Assembly: GCF_029714945.1 (NCBI RefSeq)
Contig: NZ_CP121634.1
Span: 5,043,001-5,107,000 of the forward strand
Length of the DNA: 64,000 nucleotides
Reading direction: 5' to 3'
From: Bradyrhizobium sp. CIAT3101
GTDB lineage: Bacteria; Pseudomonadota; Alphaproteobacteria; Rhizobiales; Xanthobacteraceae
Of the stretch, positions 53,239 to 61,825 are shown one piece after another. Below the pieces are notes generated by a model. It did no database searches. It worked only from the letters and a program-made list of their open reading frames with translations, and had not been told where the DNA came from. Both the position numbers and the translations under genes were made by a program. Each line of letters starts with the position of its first letter. Position 1 is the first letter of the stretch.

Positions 53239-54861
53239 CTAGCTCCGCAGCCCCGGCGCTTCCTGCCCGGTCCGCGCGACGTATTCCGTGTAGCCGCCAC
53301 CGTACTGGTGGATGCCTTCCGGCGTCAGCTCCAGCACGCGGTTCGACAAGGTCGCCAGGAAGTGGCGGTCATGCGAGACGAACAGCATGGTGCCTTCGAA
53401 ATCGGCCAGCGCCGTGATCAGCATTTCCTTGGTGGCGAGATCGAGATGGTTGGTCGGCTCGTCCAGCACCAAAAAATTCGGCGGGTCGAACAGCATCTTC
53501 GCCATCACCAGCCGCGCCTTCTCGCCGCCTGACAGCACGCGGCAACGCTTCTCGACGTCGTCGCCGGAGAAGCCGAAGCAGCCGGCGAGCGCGCGCAAGG
53601 ACCCCTGCCCCGCAGTCGGAAACTGGTCTTCCAGCGACTGGAACACGGTGCGCTCGCCGTCGAGCAGATCCATCGCGTGCTGGGCGAAATAGCCCATCTT
53701 GACGCTGCCGCCGACCGCCACCGTACCCTGGTCCGGCTCGCTTGCGCCGGCAATCAGCTTGAGCAGCGTCGACTTGCCGGCGCCGTTGACGCCCATCACG
53801 CACCAGCGCTCCCTGCGCCGGATCATGAAATCCAGCCCGTCATAGATGCGCTTGCTGCCATAGCCCTTGTGGACACCCTTGAGCGCAACGACGTCCTCGC
53901 CCGATCGCGGCGCCGGCAGGAAGTCGAACGCAATCGACTGGCGGCGGCGCGGCGGCTCGACCCGCTCGATCTTGTCGAGCTTCTTGACCCGGCTCTGGAC
54001 CTGGGCGGCGTGCGAGGCGCGCGCCTTGAAGCGCTCGATGAACTTGATCTCCTTGGCGAGCATCGCCTGCTGGCGCTCGAACTGCGCCTGCTGCTGCTTC
54101 TCGTTCAGCGCACGCTGCTGCTCGTAGAACTCGTAATTGCCGGTATAGGTCGTCAGCGAGCCGGAATCGATCTCGACCACTTTCGAGATCACGCGGTTGA
54201 TGAACTCGCGGTCATGCGAGGTCATCAGCAGCGTGCCTTCGTAATCGTGCAGAAATTTTTCCAGCCAGATCAGGCTTTCCAAATCAAGGTGGTTGCTCGG
54301 CTCGTCGAGCAGCATGACGTCGGGACGCATCAGCAGAATGCGGGCCAGCGCCACGCGCATCTTCCAGCCGCCGGAGAGTTTTCCGACGTCGCCGTCCATC
54401 ATCTCCTGGCTGAAGCCGAGGCCGGACAGCGCTTCGCGCGCACGGCCGTCGAGCGCGTAGCCGTCGAGCTCCTCGAAGGCGTGCTGCACCTCGCCATAGC
54501 GGGCGATGATCTCGTCCATCTGGTCGGCCTTGTCGGGGTCGGCCATGTCGGCTTCGAGCTGGCGCAGCTCGGCTGCGACCTCGCTGACGGGACCGGCGCC
54601 ATTCATCACCTCGGCCACGGCGCTGCGACCGGACATCTCGCCGACGTCCTGATTGAAATAGCCGATGGTGATGCCGCGATCGGTCGAGACCTGCCCTTCG
54701 TCGGGCAACTCTTCGCCGGCGATCATCCGGAACAGGGTGGTCTTTCCGGCCCCGTTCGGGCCGACGAGGCCGATCTTCTCGCCCTTATTAAGGGCGGCGG
54801 AGGCTTCGATGAACAGGATCTGGTGGCCGGCTTGCTTGCTGACGTTGTCGAGGCGGATCAT
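53239..54861 (-). CDS. ABC-F family ATPase (EttA/Uup/YheS-like)
   Basis: A 540-aa soluble protein with two ABC cassettes and no membrane domain. Cassette 1: GLVGPNGAGKTT, LSGGWKMRVALARIL, DVMLLDEPSNHLDLESL. Linker with the ARE/PtIM-type charged coiled coil (QRALNEKQQQAQFERQQAMLAKEIKFIERFKARASHAAQVQSRVKKLDK). Cassette 2: MGVNGAGKST, LSGGEKARLVMAKML, FLVLDEPTNHLD. ATG 54861. ABC-F proteins act on the ribosome to rescue stalled translation; without a divergence of sequence, housekeeping rather than resistance is likely. Confidence 0.93.
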   Translation of the reverse strand: MIRLDNVSKQAGHQILFIEASAALNKGEKIGLVGPNGAGKTTLFRMIAGEELPDEGQVSTDRGITIGYFNQDVGEMSGRSAVAEVMNGAGPVSEVAAELRQLEADMADPDKADQMDEIIARYGEVQHAFEELDGYALDGRAREALSGLGFSQEMMDGDVGKLSGGWKMRVALARILLMRPDVMLLDEPSNHLDLESLIWLEKFLHDYEGTLLMTSHDREFINRVISKVVEIDSGSLTTYTGNYEFYEQQRALNEKQQQAQFERQQAMLAKEIKFIERFKARASHAAQVQSRVKKLDKIERVEPPRRRQSIAFDFLPAPRSGEDVVALKGVHKGYGSKRIYDGLDFMIRRRERWCVMGVNGAGKSTLLKLIAGASEPDQGTVAVGGSVKMGYFAQHAMDLLDGERTVFQSLEDQFPTAGQGSLRALAGCFGFSGDDVEKRCRVLSGGEKARLVMAKMLFDPPNFLVLDEPTNHLDLATKEMLITALADFEGTMLFVSHDRHFLATLSNRVLELTPEGIHQYGGGYTEYVARTGQEAPGLRS

Positions 54862-55052
54862 GAGGTCTTTTGGGGGAATTATTGCGTTGCGGCGTAATAG
54901 GCCATGCGGGCCGCCAAAGGAAGCCCGGCCGGGCCCGGGTTTTGTTCCCTCCTGACAAATCCTTAGCAATTTTCGGCCAAAAGCGCGGGTGGCGACGCCC
55001 AGCGATTCCGACGGGCGTCCGTAGAGCTGAGATGTGACCCGGGGGACGACCG

Positions 55053-56141
55053 ATGAGAACTCGCTTTGGCCTGGCCATGGCCGCCGTACTGATGCTCGGC
55101 GGCAGCGCCGCAACCGCCCAGACCCTGCCCGACTACATGGCGCCGATCTCCGGCAAGACCAACGCCGCGCCGGGCGACGTCGCCACCAGGGACGTGCTTG
55201 CGCTGAACACGGCGATGTTCGAGCTCTATGGCGATGCTGCCAAGGTGTTCCAGAAGAACATCCTCGACAAGCACCCTGTCATCCTCGGCCTGTTCTCCGG
55301 CGCCGGCGGACGGCTGATCCTCTATAGGCCGGGCCAGCCGCCGCTCGACGCACCGCAGGTGCCGATCGTCTATCAGCTGCTGAAATCGGTCGGCCACAGC
55401 ACCATGGCGCTGGCCGAGGTGGTCGGCCCCTATGTCGACAATCCCGACAACAAATCCTGGCGCGGCGCGATGCTGGCCTTCCGCAGCCGGATGCAGTCGG
55501 CGCTGGACAGCCTCGACGCCACGCCGATGCAGGCCGACTGGCGCGACAACAACCGCACCATCCTGAAGAACAACATCGCCTTCATGGACGAGTGCCTTGC
55601 GAGCGGCGTCATTCCGTTCGCCAGGCTGGAGGCTTTCGGCAAGCAGCAGGCCCCGTTCCTCGCCAGGAACGTCGCATGGGCGGCCCAGACCCAGGTCGCG
55701 CACTGGATGGGCGTGCTGGCCGACTGGAAGGCGCAGCTCGGCCCCGACTGGGAGAAGACCTATGCCGCCAGCAACACCATCTACGTCGCGCGGCAGAACA
55801 ACGTGATCTTCAGCGTGCTCGCCCAGTTCTTCGGCCCCGACGCCATCAACACGCGCCTGCTGCTGATCGAGACGGTCTCGTTCACCACGACGCCGGCGGA
55901 CATGCTGGAATCGCTGACGCGGATCATCGCCGATCGCTCGGTCGGCGCACTGTTCTTCGGCAACTATCATCTGATGGACTACGAGCTGATGGGAGGCGAC
56001 GCGCGCGCCGCGATCATCACCGAAACAGCAAAGCGCGGCATGACGCCGTTCCTGCCGCCGCTGGTCCCGTTCGGCTCCAAGCAATGGCCGACCCTGGTCA
56101 CGCCCGGCCCCGGGCCCGCGACCATCGCCGACCTCAAATAG
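55053..56141 (+). CDS. Exported protein of unknown function (362 aa)
   Basis: A 362-aa protein with a signal peptide (~1-23, FGLAMAAVLMLGGSAATAQ) and a mature region of mixed helices. No motif I recognise; aromatic-rich segments such as LFFGNYHLMDYELMGGDAR and PFLPPLVPFGSKQWP stand out. Rhizobia have similar uncharacterised exported proteins. Start at ATG 55053. Followed by a hairpin at 56166. Confidence 0.75.
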   Translation: MRTRFGLAMAAVLMLGGSAATAQTLPDYMAPISGKTNAAPGDVATRDVLALNTAMFELYGDAAKVFQKNILDKHPVILGLFSGAGGRLILYRPGQPPLDAPQVPIVYQLLKSVGHSTMALAEVVGPYVDNPDNKSWRGAMLAFRSRMQSALDSLDATPMQADWRDNNRTILKNNIAFMDECLASGVIPFARLEAFGKQQAPFLARNVAWAAQTQVAHWMGVLADWKAQLGPDWEKTYAASNTIYVARQNNVIFSVLAQFFGPDAINTRLLLIETVSFTTTPADMLESLTRIIADRSVGALFFGNYHLMDYELMGGDARAAIITETAKRGMTPFLPPLVPFGSKQWPTLVTPGPGPATIADLK

Positions 56142-56165
56142 GGCTTGATGTTGCGCCGGATGAGA

Positions 56166-56190
56166 GGCGGCTGCGTTCGCCGCAGCCGCC
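56166..56190 (+). terminator. Candidate terminator of the 55.0-kb gene
   Basis: Perfect 10-bp arms GGCGGCTGCG / CGCAGCCGCC (56166-56175, 56181-56190) with a TTCGC loop, 25 bp after the stop codon. Confidence 0.65.
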
Positions 56191-56330
56191 TTCACCTCTC
56201 GTAAACGGCCGCCCTGTTCTATTCGCCCATGGGCGAATCATGACAGCCTCACGCCAGCGTTGGCGCGTAGCTGTGGTCGCGATGCCGTCAGCATCGTGAG
56301 CCCCGAAAGACCTTGTACAAGGATGAGATC

Positions 56331-59102
56331 ATGCGGCCTTCGCGACGCGAGTTCGTGAAGTGGTTATCGGCAGGCGGCATCTCGGTCAGCCTGTCGCACC
56401 TTGCGACGGCGGCGAACGCGCCCTTTGCGTCACACGAGACGCTGCCTGGCCGCGGACATTTCAATCCAGCAACAAAAGGCGCAGGCCGCGTCGACGGCGT
56501 CGCCAAAGTCACCGGCGCAAAGCTCTACGCCTCTGATTTCCGCGCCAACGATATGCCCGGCTGGCCGCAGACCACCTCGCACGCGATTCTGGTGCGCGCC
56601 AATGACGCCACCCATGTTTATACCGGCATGGACCTCGCCCGCCTGTCGGGACCGCTGAAGCCGTCCGTCGTCGTCACCGCCAGCGATCTCGACCGCATCG
56701 GCACAGAGGTGCCGGAATTCTATGCCGGCGATCTGTTCTGCCCGCTCGGCAAGACGCCGCTTTATCTCGGCCAGCCGGTCGCGCTGCTGATCTTCGAGAA
56801 GTTCGACGCCTACGATCAGGCGCGCCTCGTGCTGCGTGACGGCACCTTCGTCAAGTTCGGCGAGGAAACCGGCCCGGTGATCGCGCCCGATTACGGCTCC
56901 TATCGTTTCACCCGCGTCGCCGGCCCCTCGCCCGACAAGCCCGACGTCTATTCGCCGATCCAGGCCGGCTGGGTCTCGCCCAAGAAGGTGCAGAACGCCG
57001 CACTGCCGGTGTGGTCGCCGCTCGCCAAGGACATGCCGGCCGGCTACGTCAAGGCGGCCAGGCTCGGCGACCAGATCCGCAGCGAGCTCGCCGCGGACAA
57101 CGCCTCTCTCCTCGTGCTCGACCGCGAGTTCGAGACGCAGTCGGTCGACCCGATGTTCCTGGAGCCGGAGTGCGGGCTCGCCTGGTACGCCGGCAAAGGC
57201 GGCAATCTCGAGCTGGTGCTCGGCGTGCAGTCGCCTTATGAGGCCGCGGAGTCGCTGGCGCATCTGCTCGGCAAAGCGCGCGCGCCTTACAAGCCCTCGC
57301 ATATCAACGCGCAGTTCGCCCATGTCGGCGGCGGCTTTGGCGGCCGCGACCATACGCCGTTCATCCTGTACGTCGCGCTCGCCGCGATCTGCTTCCCGGG
57401 CAAGCCAGTGCGGCTCGCGCATGATCGCTACCAGCAATTCCAGGGCGGCATCAAACGCCACCCGATCAAGATGCGCTCGCGGATCGGCATCGACCGTCCG
57501 ACCGGCCTGATCAAGGCCTTCGCCGCCGATCACGTGCTCGACGGCGGCGGCCTTCAGAATTTCTCCGCCAACGTCGCGGTGGTCGCCGCGACCGGCGCGA
57601 TCGGCATCTACGACATCCCCAAGGTCGACGTCACCACGATCGCGCTGCATTCGCGCGGCGTCACCGCCGGCTCGATGCGCGGCTACGGCACGCTGCAGAC
57701 CATGACCGCGCTCGAAGCGCTGATCGACGAAGCGGCAAGCGAGCTCAAGCTCGACCCGATCGAATTCCGCCGCCGCAATGCACTGAAGCAGAACGGCCGG
57801 ACCATGACCGGCAATCCCTACATCGTCTCGGTACGCACGCCCGAGATTCTCGACAAGCTCGAGAAGCACTCGATCTGGCAGCAGCGCGCCGAGCTCAGGC
57901 AAACCTCGGGCGATCGGCTGGTCGGCACGGGTGTGGCCTGCGTCACCAAGGATTATGGCTCCGGCGCGGACTGCTCGCTCGGCCGCGTCGAGCTCGGCGC
58001 CGACGGCAAGATCGCGATCTTCTGCGACCATGTCGAGATGGGCAACGGCATCGGCACGGCGCTGGCGAACCGGGTCGCCGTCCATCTCGGCGCCATCGCC
58101 GACGAGGTCTCGGTCGCCCGCGTCGACAGCTACGACGTGCTCGGCCTCGTCACTTCGGGCGATCCCTACACGATGGACCAGAAGACCCAGGATGCGGCGG
58201 AACGCAATCCGCGCTGGGTGCCCTCGATCTCCTCGGCGACATCGGCCTCGATCGGCGCCCATGTCGGCACGCACTCCTCGGCGGAAGCTGCCCGCGTGAT
58301 CTTCCGCTTCGGCCTGTGGCCCGCGGCGCTGGAGCTGTGGCGCATTCCCAGGACCGATCCGCGCGCCAAACAATGGGCCAATGCGAGCTGGCAGAACGGC
58401 CAGCTCACCATGCCCGGCCTCGAACCGCTGGCGCTGCCGGCGCTTGCCGCGACCGCACATGCGCGCGGCTTCGTCACCGGCGCGGTCGCGCATAGTTTTT
58501 CGCGCTGGGCCTGGTCGCGGGCGCGCTTCCCCCTGTTCGGCGAGCAATACCGCGCCGAGATCGACGCGCTCGCGATCCGCCGCGGCAATGACAAATTCGA
58601 ACGGATCAACCGCATCAGCGTCAAATTTCCGCCGACCGACAACAACCGCATCGGCACCGCCTACACCTCGATGTGCGGCACGCTCGTCCGCGTCGAGATC
58701 GAACGTGCCTCCGGCGCGCTTCGCATCGCCAAGGCCTATAGCGTGTTCGAATGCGGCACGGCGCTGGTGCCTGAGGTGGTGATGGGCCAGTCGCATGGCG
58801 GCTTCGCCATGGGTGTCGGCTACGCGCTGTTGGAAACGCTGCCGCCGTTCGAAGGCGGCCCCGGCAACGGCGAGTGGAATCTCGGCCGCTACCTCGTCGC
58901 GCGCGGCTCCGACCTGCCCTTGCGCGACCTCGAGATCGAGATGCTGAAGCCGCTCACCCCGGACGAAGCGCCGAAAGGCATGGCCGAAGTCGTGATGATC
59001 CCGATCGTGCCGGCGCTGATCAACGCCATCCACGACGCCACCGGCCACCGTTTCCGCGCGCTGCCGGTGACTGCAAACCTCCTGAAGGGAGTGCTCGCGT
59101 GA
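56331..59102 (+). CDS. Molybdopterin-binding subunit of a periplasmic molybdenum hydroxylase (IorB-like)
   Basis: A 923-aa xanthine dehydrogenase-family large subunit with a Tat signal (MRPSRREFVKWLSAGGISVS). Mo-cofactor motifs: VGGGFGGRDH (~332-340), GSMRGYGTLQ, and the catalytic Glu of GMAEVVMIPIVPALINAI (~883-900). GQSHGGFAMGVGYALLE is near residue 830. Length and the Tat signal fit isoquinoline/aldehyde oxidoreductase (IorB/AorB) subunits, which pass electrons to cytochrome c. Translationally coupled (GTGA) to the [2Fe-2S] subunit gene. Start ATG 56331 has AAGGA upstream. Substrate unknown; aldehydes or N-heterocycles are plausible. Confidence 0.9.
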   Translation: MRPSRREFVKWLSAGGISVSLSHLATAANAPFASHETLPGRGHFNPATKGAGRVDGVAKVTGAKLYASDFRANDMPGWPQTTSHAILVRANDATHVYTGMDLARLSGPLKPSVVVTASDLDRIGTEVPEFYAGDLFCPLGKTPLYLGQPVALLIFEKFDAYDQARLVLRDGTFVKFGEETGPVIAPDYGSYRFTRVAGPSPDKPDVYSPIQAGWVSPKKVQNAALPVWSPLAKDMPAGYVKAARLGDQIRSELAADNASLLVLDREFETQSVDPMFLEPECGLAWYAGKGGNLELVLGVQSPYEAAESLAHLLGKARAPYKPSHINAQFAHVGGGFGGRDHTPFILYVALAAICFPGKPVRLAHDRYQQFQGGIKRHPIKMRSRIGIDRPTGLIKAFAADHVLDGGGLQNFSANVAVVAATGAIGIYDIPKVDVTTIALHSRGVTAGSMRGYGTLQTMTALEALIDEAASELKLDPIEFRRRNALKQNGRTMTGNPYIVSVRTPEILDKLEKHSIWQQRAELRQTSGDRLVGTGVACVTKDYGSGADCSLGRVELGADGKIAIFCDHVEMGNGIGTALANRVAVHLGAIADEVSVARVDSYDVLGLVTSGDPYTMDQKTQDAAERNPRWVPSISSATSASIGAHVGTHSSAEAARVIFRFGLWPAALELWRIPRTDPRAKQWANASWQNGQLTMPGLEPLALPALAATAHARGFVTGAVAHSFSRWAWSRARFPLFGEQYRAEIDALAIRRGNDKFERINRISVKFPPTDNNRIGTAYTSMCGTLVRVEIERASGALRIAKAYSVFECGTALVPEVVMGQSHGGFAMGVGYALLETLPPFEGGPGNGEWNLGRYLVARGSDLPLRDLEIEMLKPLTPDEAPKGMAEVVMIPIVPALINAIHDATGHRFRALPVTANLLKGVLA

Positions 59103-59623
59103 CGACCCTCAGCCTCACCATCAATGGCCAGAAACATGGCCCGATGGATGTCCGCGACGATCTCTCGATGAACGATTTTCTGCGCGAGATGCTCGGCATG
59201 ACCGGCACCAAGTTCGGCTGCGGCGCCGCGCAATGCCTGAGCTGCGCCATCATCGTCGACGAGCCGGATGGCACGAGCTACACCAGCCCGACCTGCGTCG
59301 CGCCGGCGGTGAATTTCGACGGCAAGTCGATCCGCACCGTGGAAGGTCACGCCAGGGACGGCCAGCTCTCGGCCCTGCAGCAGGCTTTCATCGATCACTT
59401 CGCCTTCCAGTGCGGCTATTGCACCGCCGGCTTCCTCAATGAGGGCCAGGTGCTGCTCGAACGCCTGTCGCGCGCGCCTGTCGCCCGCGAGGCACTGGAG
59501 CAGACCATTGCGGATGCGCTCGACGGGCATCTCTGCCGTTGCACCGGCTACATCAAATATCACGAGGCGGTGCGCGACGTGATCCTCGCCGATTCCAGTC
59601 GCTATCTCGTCGCCACCAAATGA
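59099..59623 (+). CDS. [2Fe-2S] subunit of the molybdenum hydroxylase
   Basis: A 174-aa iron-sulfur protein. First cluster: [16 protein letters not shown] plus the later SPTCVAP Cys. Second cluster: QCGYCTAGF and [15 protein letters not shown], the CODH/xanthine dehydrogenase helical domain. Start GTG 59099 overlaps the large-subunit stop. There is no FAD subunit in this operon, consistent with cytochrome rather than NAD as acceptor. Confidence 0.93.
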   Translation: MTTLSLTINGQKHGPMDVRDDLSMNDFLREMLGMTGTKFGCGAAQCLSCAIIVDEPDGTSYTSPTCVAPAVNFDGKSIRTVEGHARDGQLSALQQAFIDHFAFQCGYCTAGFLNEGQVLLERLSRAPVAREALEQTIADALDGHLCRCTGYIKYHEAVRDVILADSSRYLVATK

Positions 59624-60249
59624 GTGCGCAAGGGATGATCACCACGCGCATCAAGATCATGGCCGCGATGGCGGCGCTGACGAGCAGCCTGTGCGCCGGC
59701 TACGCCGCGTCCGATACGGCGAGCCACGGCCTCGCCTCGCCCGAAAGCTTTGCGAACATCGCAGACACAGAAAAACGCTCGGCCGCGATCTTCACCGAGC
59801 TCGGCAAGGTGCTGACGCATCCACGCTGCACCAACTGCCATCCGGCCGGCGACAGCCCGCGCCAGGGCGACAATCCCCGCCTCCATCAGCCGCCGGTGAC
59901 GCGCGGCGCCGACGGGCACGGCCTCGAGGCGATGCGCTGTCACACCTGCCACCAGAAGGCCAATTTCGAGCCCGGCCGCATTCCCGGCCATCCCGAATGG
60001 CACCTCGCCCCGCGCGAGATGGCCTGGGAAGGCAAGACGGTCGGCGAGATCTGCGAGCAGATCAGAGACCCCTTGCGCAACGGCGGCCGCAAAGTGGAAG
60101 CGCTGATCGACCACATCGGCAAGGACACCCTCGTCGGCTGGGCCTGGAAGCCCGGCTTCGGCCGCGCGCCTGCACCGGGCACACAGGAGCAGGCCGGCGC
60201 ATTGGTGGAGGCCTGGGTGAAGACGGGAGCGGCGTGCCCGGCGCCGTGA
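59620..60249 (+). CDS. Two-heme c-type cytochrome-like partner of the hydroxylase
   Basis: A 209-aa exported protein with two heme-c motifs, CTNCH (residues 70-74) and CHTCH (107-111), after an N-terminal signal ([21 protein letters not shown]). ATG 59620 overlaps the small-subunit stop (ATGA). In the known IorB-type systems a cytochrome relays electrons to the respiratory chain; this one probably does so. The C-terminus [11 protein letters not shown] and the following ~30 bp are duplicated at 63339-63411. Confidence 0.87.
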   Translation: MSAQGMITTRIKIMAAMAALTSSLCAGYAASDTASHGLASPESFANIADTEKRSAAIFTELGKVLTHPRCTNCHPAGDSPRQGDNPRLHQPPVTRGADGHGLEAMRCHTCHQKANFEPGRIPGHPEWHLAPREMAWEGKTVGEICEQIRDPLRNGGRKVEALIDHIGKDTLVGWAWKPGFGRAPAPGTQEQAGALVEAWVKTGAACPAP

Positions 60250-60281
60250 TCGGGCGTGGGCGTTCTTGAACGTCGGCTTCC
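60213..60281 (+). repeat. Direct repeat, copy 1 (copy 2 at 63339-63411)
   Basis: A 38-bp identical stretch (60213-60250 = 63339-63376) covering the last codons and stop of the cytochrome gene, then nine more bases with one mismatch, and CGTCGGCTTCC again at 60271-60281 and 63401-63411. The copies are about 3.1 kb apart. Confidence 0.85.
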
Positions 60282-60298
60282 GGGTTAAGGCGGAAGCC
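60275..60298 (+). terminator. Candidate terminator of the hydroxylase operon
   Basis: Perfect 8-bp arms GGCTTCCG / CGGAAGCC (60275-60282, 60291-60298) around GGTTAAGG, followed by CCTCTTGG. 26 bp after the operon's last stop. Confidence 0.6.
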
Positions 60299-60374
60299 CC
60301 TCTTGGCCGGCACCGAGGACTAATGCCAGCGGCGGTTCTTTTCGCCGGGCTGCATCTCGGCTAGGATTTCGCGC

Positions 60375-60875
60375 ATGCCGCTCACTAGCCCGATACGGCC
60401 TTATGATCCAAGGTGGCCGCTGGAATATGCGAACGAGGAAGCGCGCCTGCGACCTATCTTCGGGCCAACTCTGGTGGAAATCCATCACGTTGGAAGCACC
60501 GCCGTGCCCGAACTAGCCGCGAAAGGCGAAATCGACATACTTGCGGTGATCACTCTCGACGGAGCGGTCGAAGATTGGACCCGATCGTTTGAAGAGTTGG
60601 GCTATCGACGCGGAGGCGATCTTTCTCGGGGCCATCATTTCTTCAAACGCGATGTCGCCGGTGTCCGAACTCACAAGCTGCATATCTGCCGGGAAGGTCA
60701 CGCGCAAATCGACAGAATGTTGCGATTTCGAGAGCACCTGCGACGACACCCAGCGGATCGAATGAGATACCAAGAACTAAAGCTTGAACTGGAACTGGCA
60801 AATGCGGGAGGCATCCAAGAGTATCTCGCCGCGAAAGAGCCGTTCATCAGCAAAATTCTGACTGGCCTCGATTGA
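60375..60875 (+). CDS. GrpB family protein (UPF0157)
   Basis: A 166-aa nucleotidyltransferase-fold protein: IRPYDPRWPLEYANEEARLRPIFG, VEIHHVGSTAVPELAAKGEIDILAV and RTHKLHIC. These match the UPF0157/GrpB signature (HxGSTxVP...KPxID). Often fused to or found near CoaE kinase; here alone. Base composition looks lower in GC than the neighbours, fitting a transferred segment. Function unknown. Confidence 0.87.
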   Translation: MPLTSPIRPYDPRWPLEYANEEARLRPIFGPTLVEIHHVGSTAVPELAAKGEIDILAVITLDGAVEDWTRSFEELGYRRGGDLSRGHHFFKRDVAGVRTHKLHICREGHAQIDRMLRFREHLRRHPADRMRYQELKLELELANAGGIQEYLAAKEPFISKILTGLD

Positions 60876-61151
60876 GTGAGTTTGGCGTCTCCGTATGAAT
60901 TTCGGAGCCGCGAAGCGCACCAACACCATGTCGCCTGTTGGCCCGCGGACGAAGATGGATGTGACGTTCGGCACGACCGTAATCGGGGCCAGACCGGACA
61001 TCGCGCTCCCGCGGCCACACCGACGTGTTTCTGACCCAAAGCCGACACGGGGCAAGGCATCCCCGTTGAAACCCCGCGTTACCCGATGAGGGGTTCCTTT
61101 GATCGACCAATTTTGTTGCCCGCTTTCGGCCCTTAGTCGTCTCTAGGCTAC
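60876..61151. other. 276-bp gap with a degenerate dispersed repeat
   Basis: No gene. On the minus strand the frame at 60960-61060 reads VSALGQKHVGV and CPVWPRLRSC, like the SALGQKQT/CPLYPRKRT translations typical of degenerate repeats scattered in Bradyrhizobium and relatives (family knowledge). ORFs across it are mutually inconsistent. Confidence 0.4.
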
Positions 61152-61325
61152 TTAGAGCACCGCCCATTTAAACCAATGGAAATGGGTATCCAGGGCGACA
61201 GCTAAGTTACCTAACGAAACGATGATGCCGACAATCGCAACCACAGTTGGCAGATTGCCAATATCGTAAGTTTTGTCGGTGCTTCCAGCTGTGGTCTTGA
61301 CACGCAACAAGGTGGATTCGGGCAT
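61152..61325 (-). CDS. Small single-pass membrane protein (57 aa)
   Basis: A 57-aa protein, MPESTLLRVKTTAGSTDKTYDIGN then one hydrophobic helix (LPTVVAIVGIIVSLGNLAVAL) and a short FHWFKWAVL tail. AGGAGAGG precedes ATG 61325. Unknown family; a plausible complete gene within the presumed inserted segment. Confidence 0.65.
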   Translation of the reverse strand: MPESTLLRVKTTAGSTDKTYDIGNLPTVVAIVGIIVSLGNLAVALDTHFHWFKWAVL

Positions 61326-61825
61326 TCTGAAATCCTCTCCTGATGGTTGAATTAGTCGCTGGCACATCAGCGGTACTCGGGCGTGCAGTCTCGTTCAATA
61401 TAGCGGCATTACCCTTAAGGTAGATATCGTCTCAAGTTCTCGTGAAGGTTGCTTCATCACGCAAAGCGTTCTGCGTGATCCTTTACAGCCTCTCAGCTCT
61501 TAACCTACGCTTTGAGCTTGGGGCCCCGGCAAATGCTATCGCCGAACAAGAACATCACATGTCGAAGTCTGTTATTGGGCCAAGGCCGACATCCAGACGC
61601 TAGGCTTTAATGTCGTCTTTTGACGACAAAGCGGACGCGACGACTTTGTGAGCAGATGCCATCAGCTTGAGCGAGGCGGGCGGCCGCAAGCTGCGCTCCT
61701 CTGTCAGCGACGCCCCCAGCATCGCCGCTGTCCGACGTGCATGCCCCGGAGGATACAGCCGCCATGAAGCAACACGCCACTCTAGCAAATCCAATCACAA
61801 CGGGAGAGAATGACCGTCAGAGCGG
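61326..61825. other. 500-bp region without a confident gene
   Basis: AT-richer than the surroundings. A stretch near 61565-61640 looks like another degenerate copy of the CCAA-GCCGACATCC repeat type. A minus-strand frame near 61607-61798 begins with a lipoprotein-like VSSGAC, but its downstream frame is short and lacks homology, so I do not call it. Confidence 0.4.

Noticed and set aside
53239..54861. ABC-F protein as an antibiotic-resistance determinant
   Set aside because: Architecture fits the housekeeping EttA/Uup-type group and there is no resistance context.
56430..59048. 872-codon minus-strand ORF opposite the molybdenum hydroxylase
   Set aside because: Long because of GC skew in codon position 3. 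The + frame has Mo-cofactor motifs and a Tat signal.
60895..61089. 64-codon + strand ORF after the GrpB gene
   Set aside because: Lies in the degenerate dispersed repeat, with no ribosome site or domain.
61600..61798. Lipoprotein-like minus-strand short ORFs (VSSGACTSDSG)
   Set aside because: Two overlapping frames of similar length, no ribosome site, no family resemblance, and next to degenerate repeat sequence.
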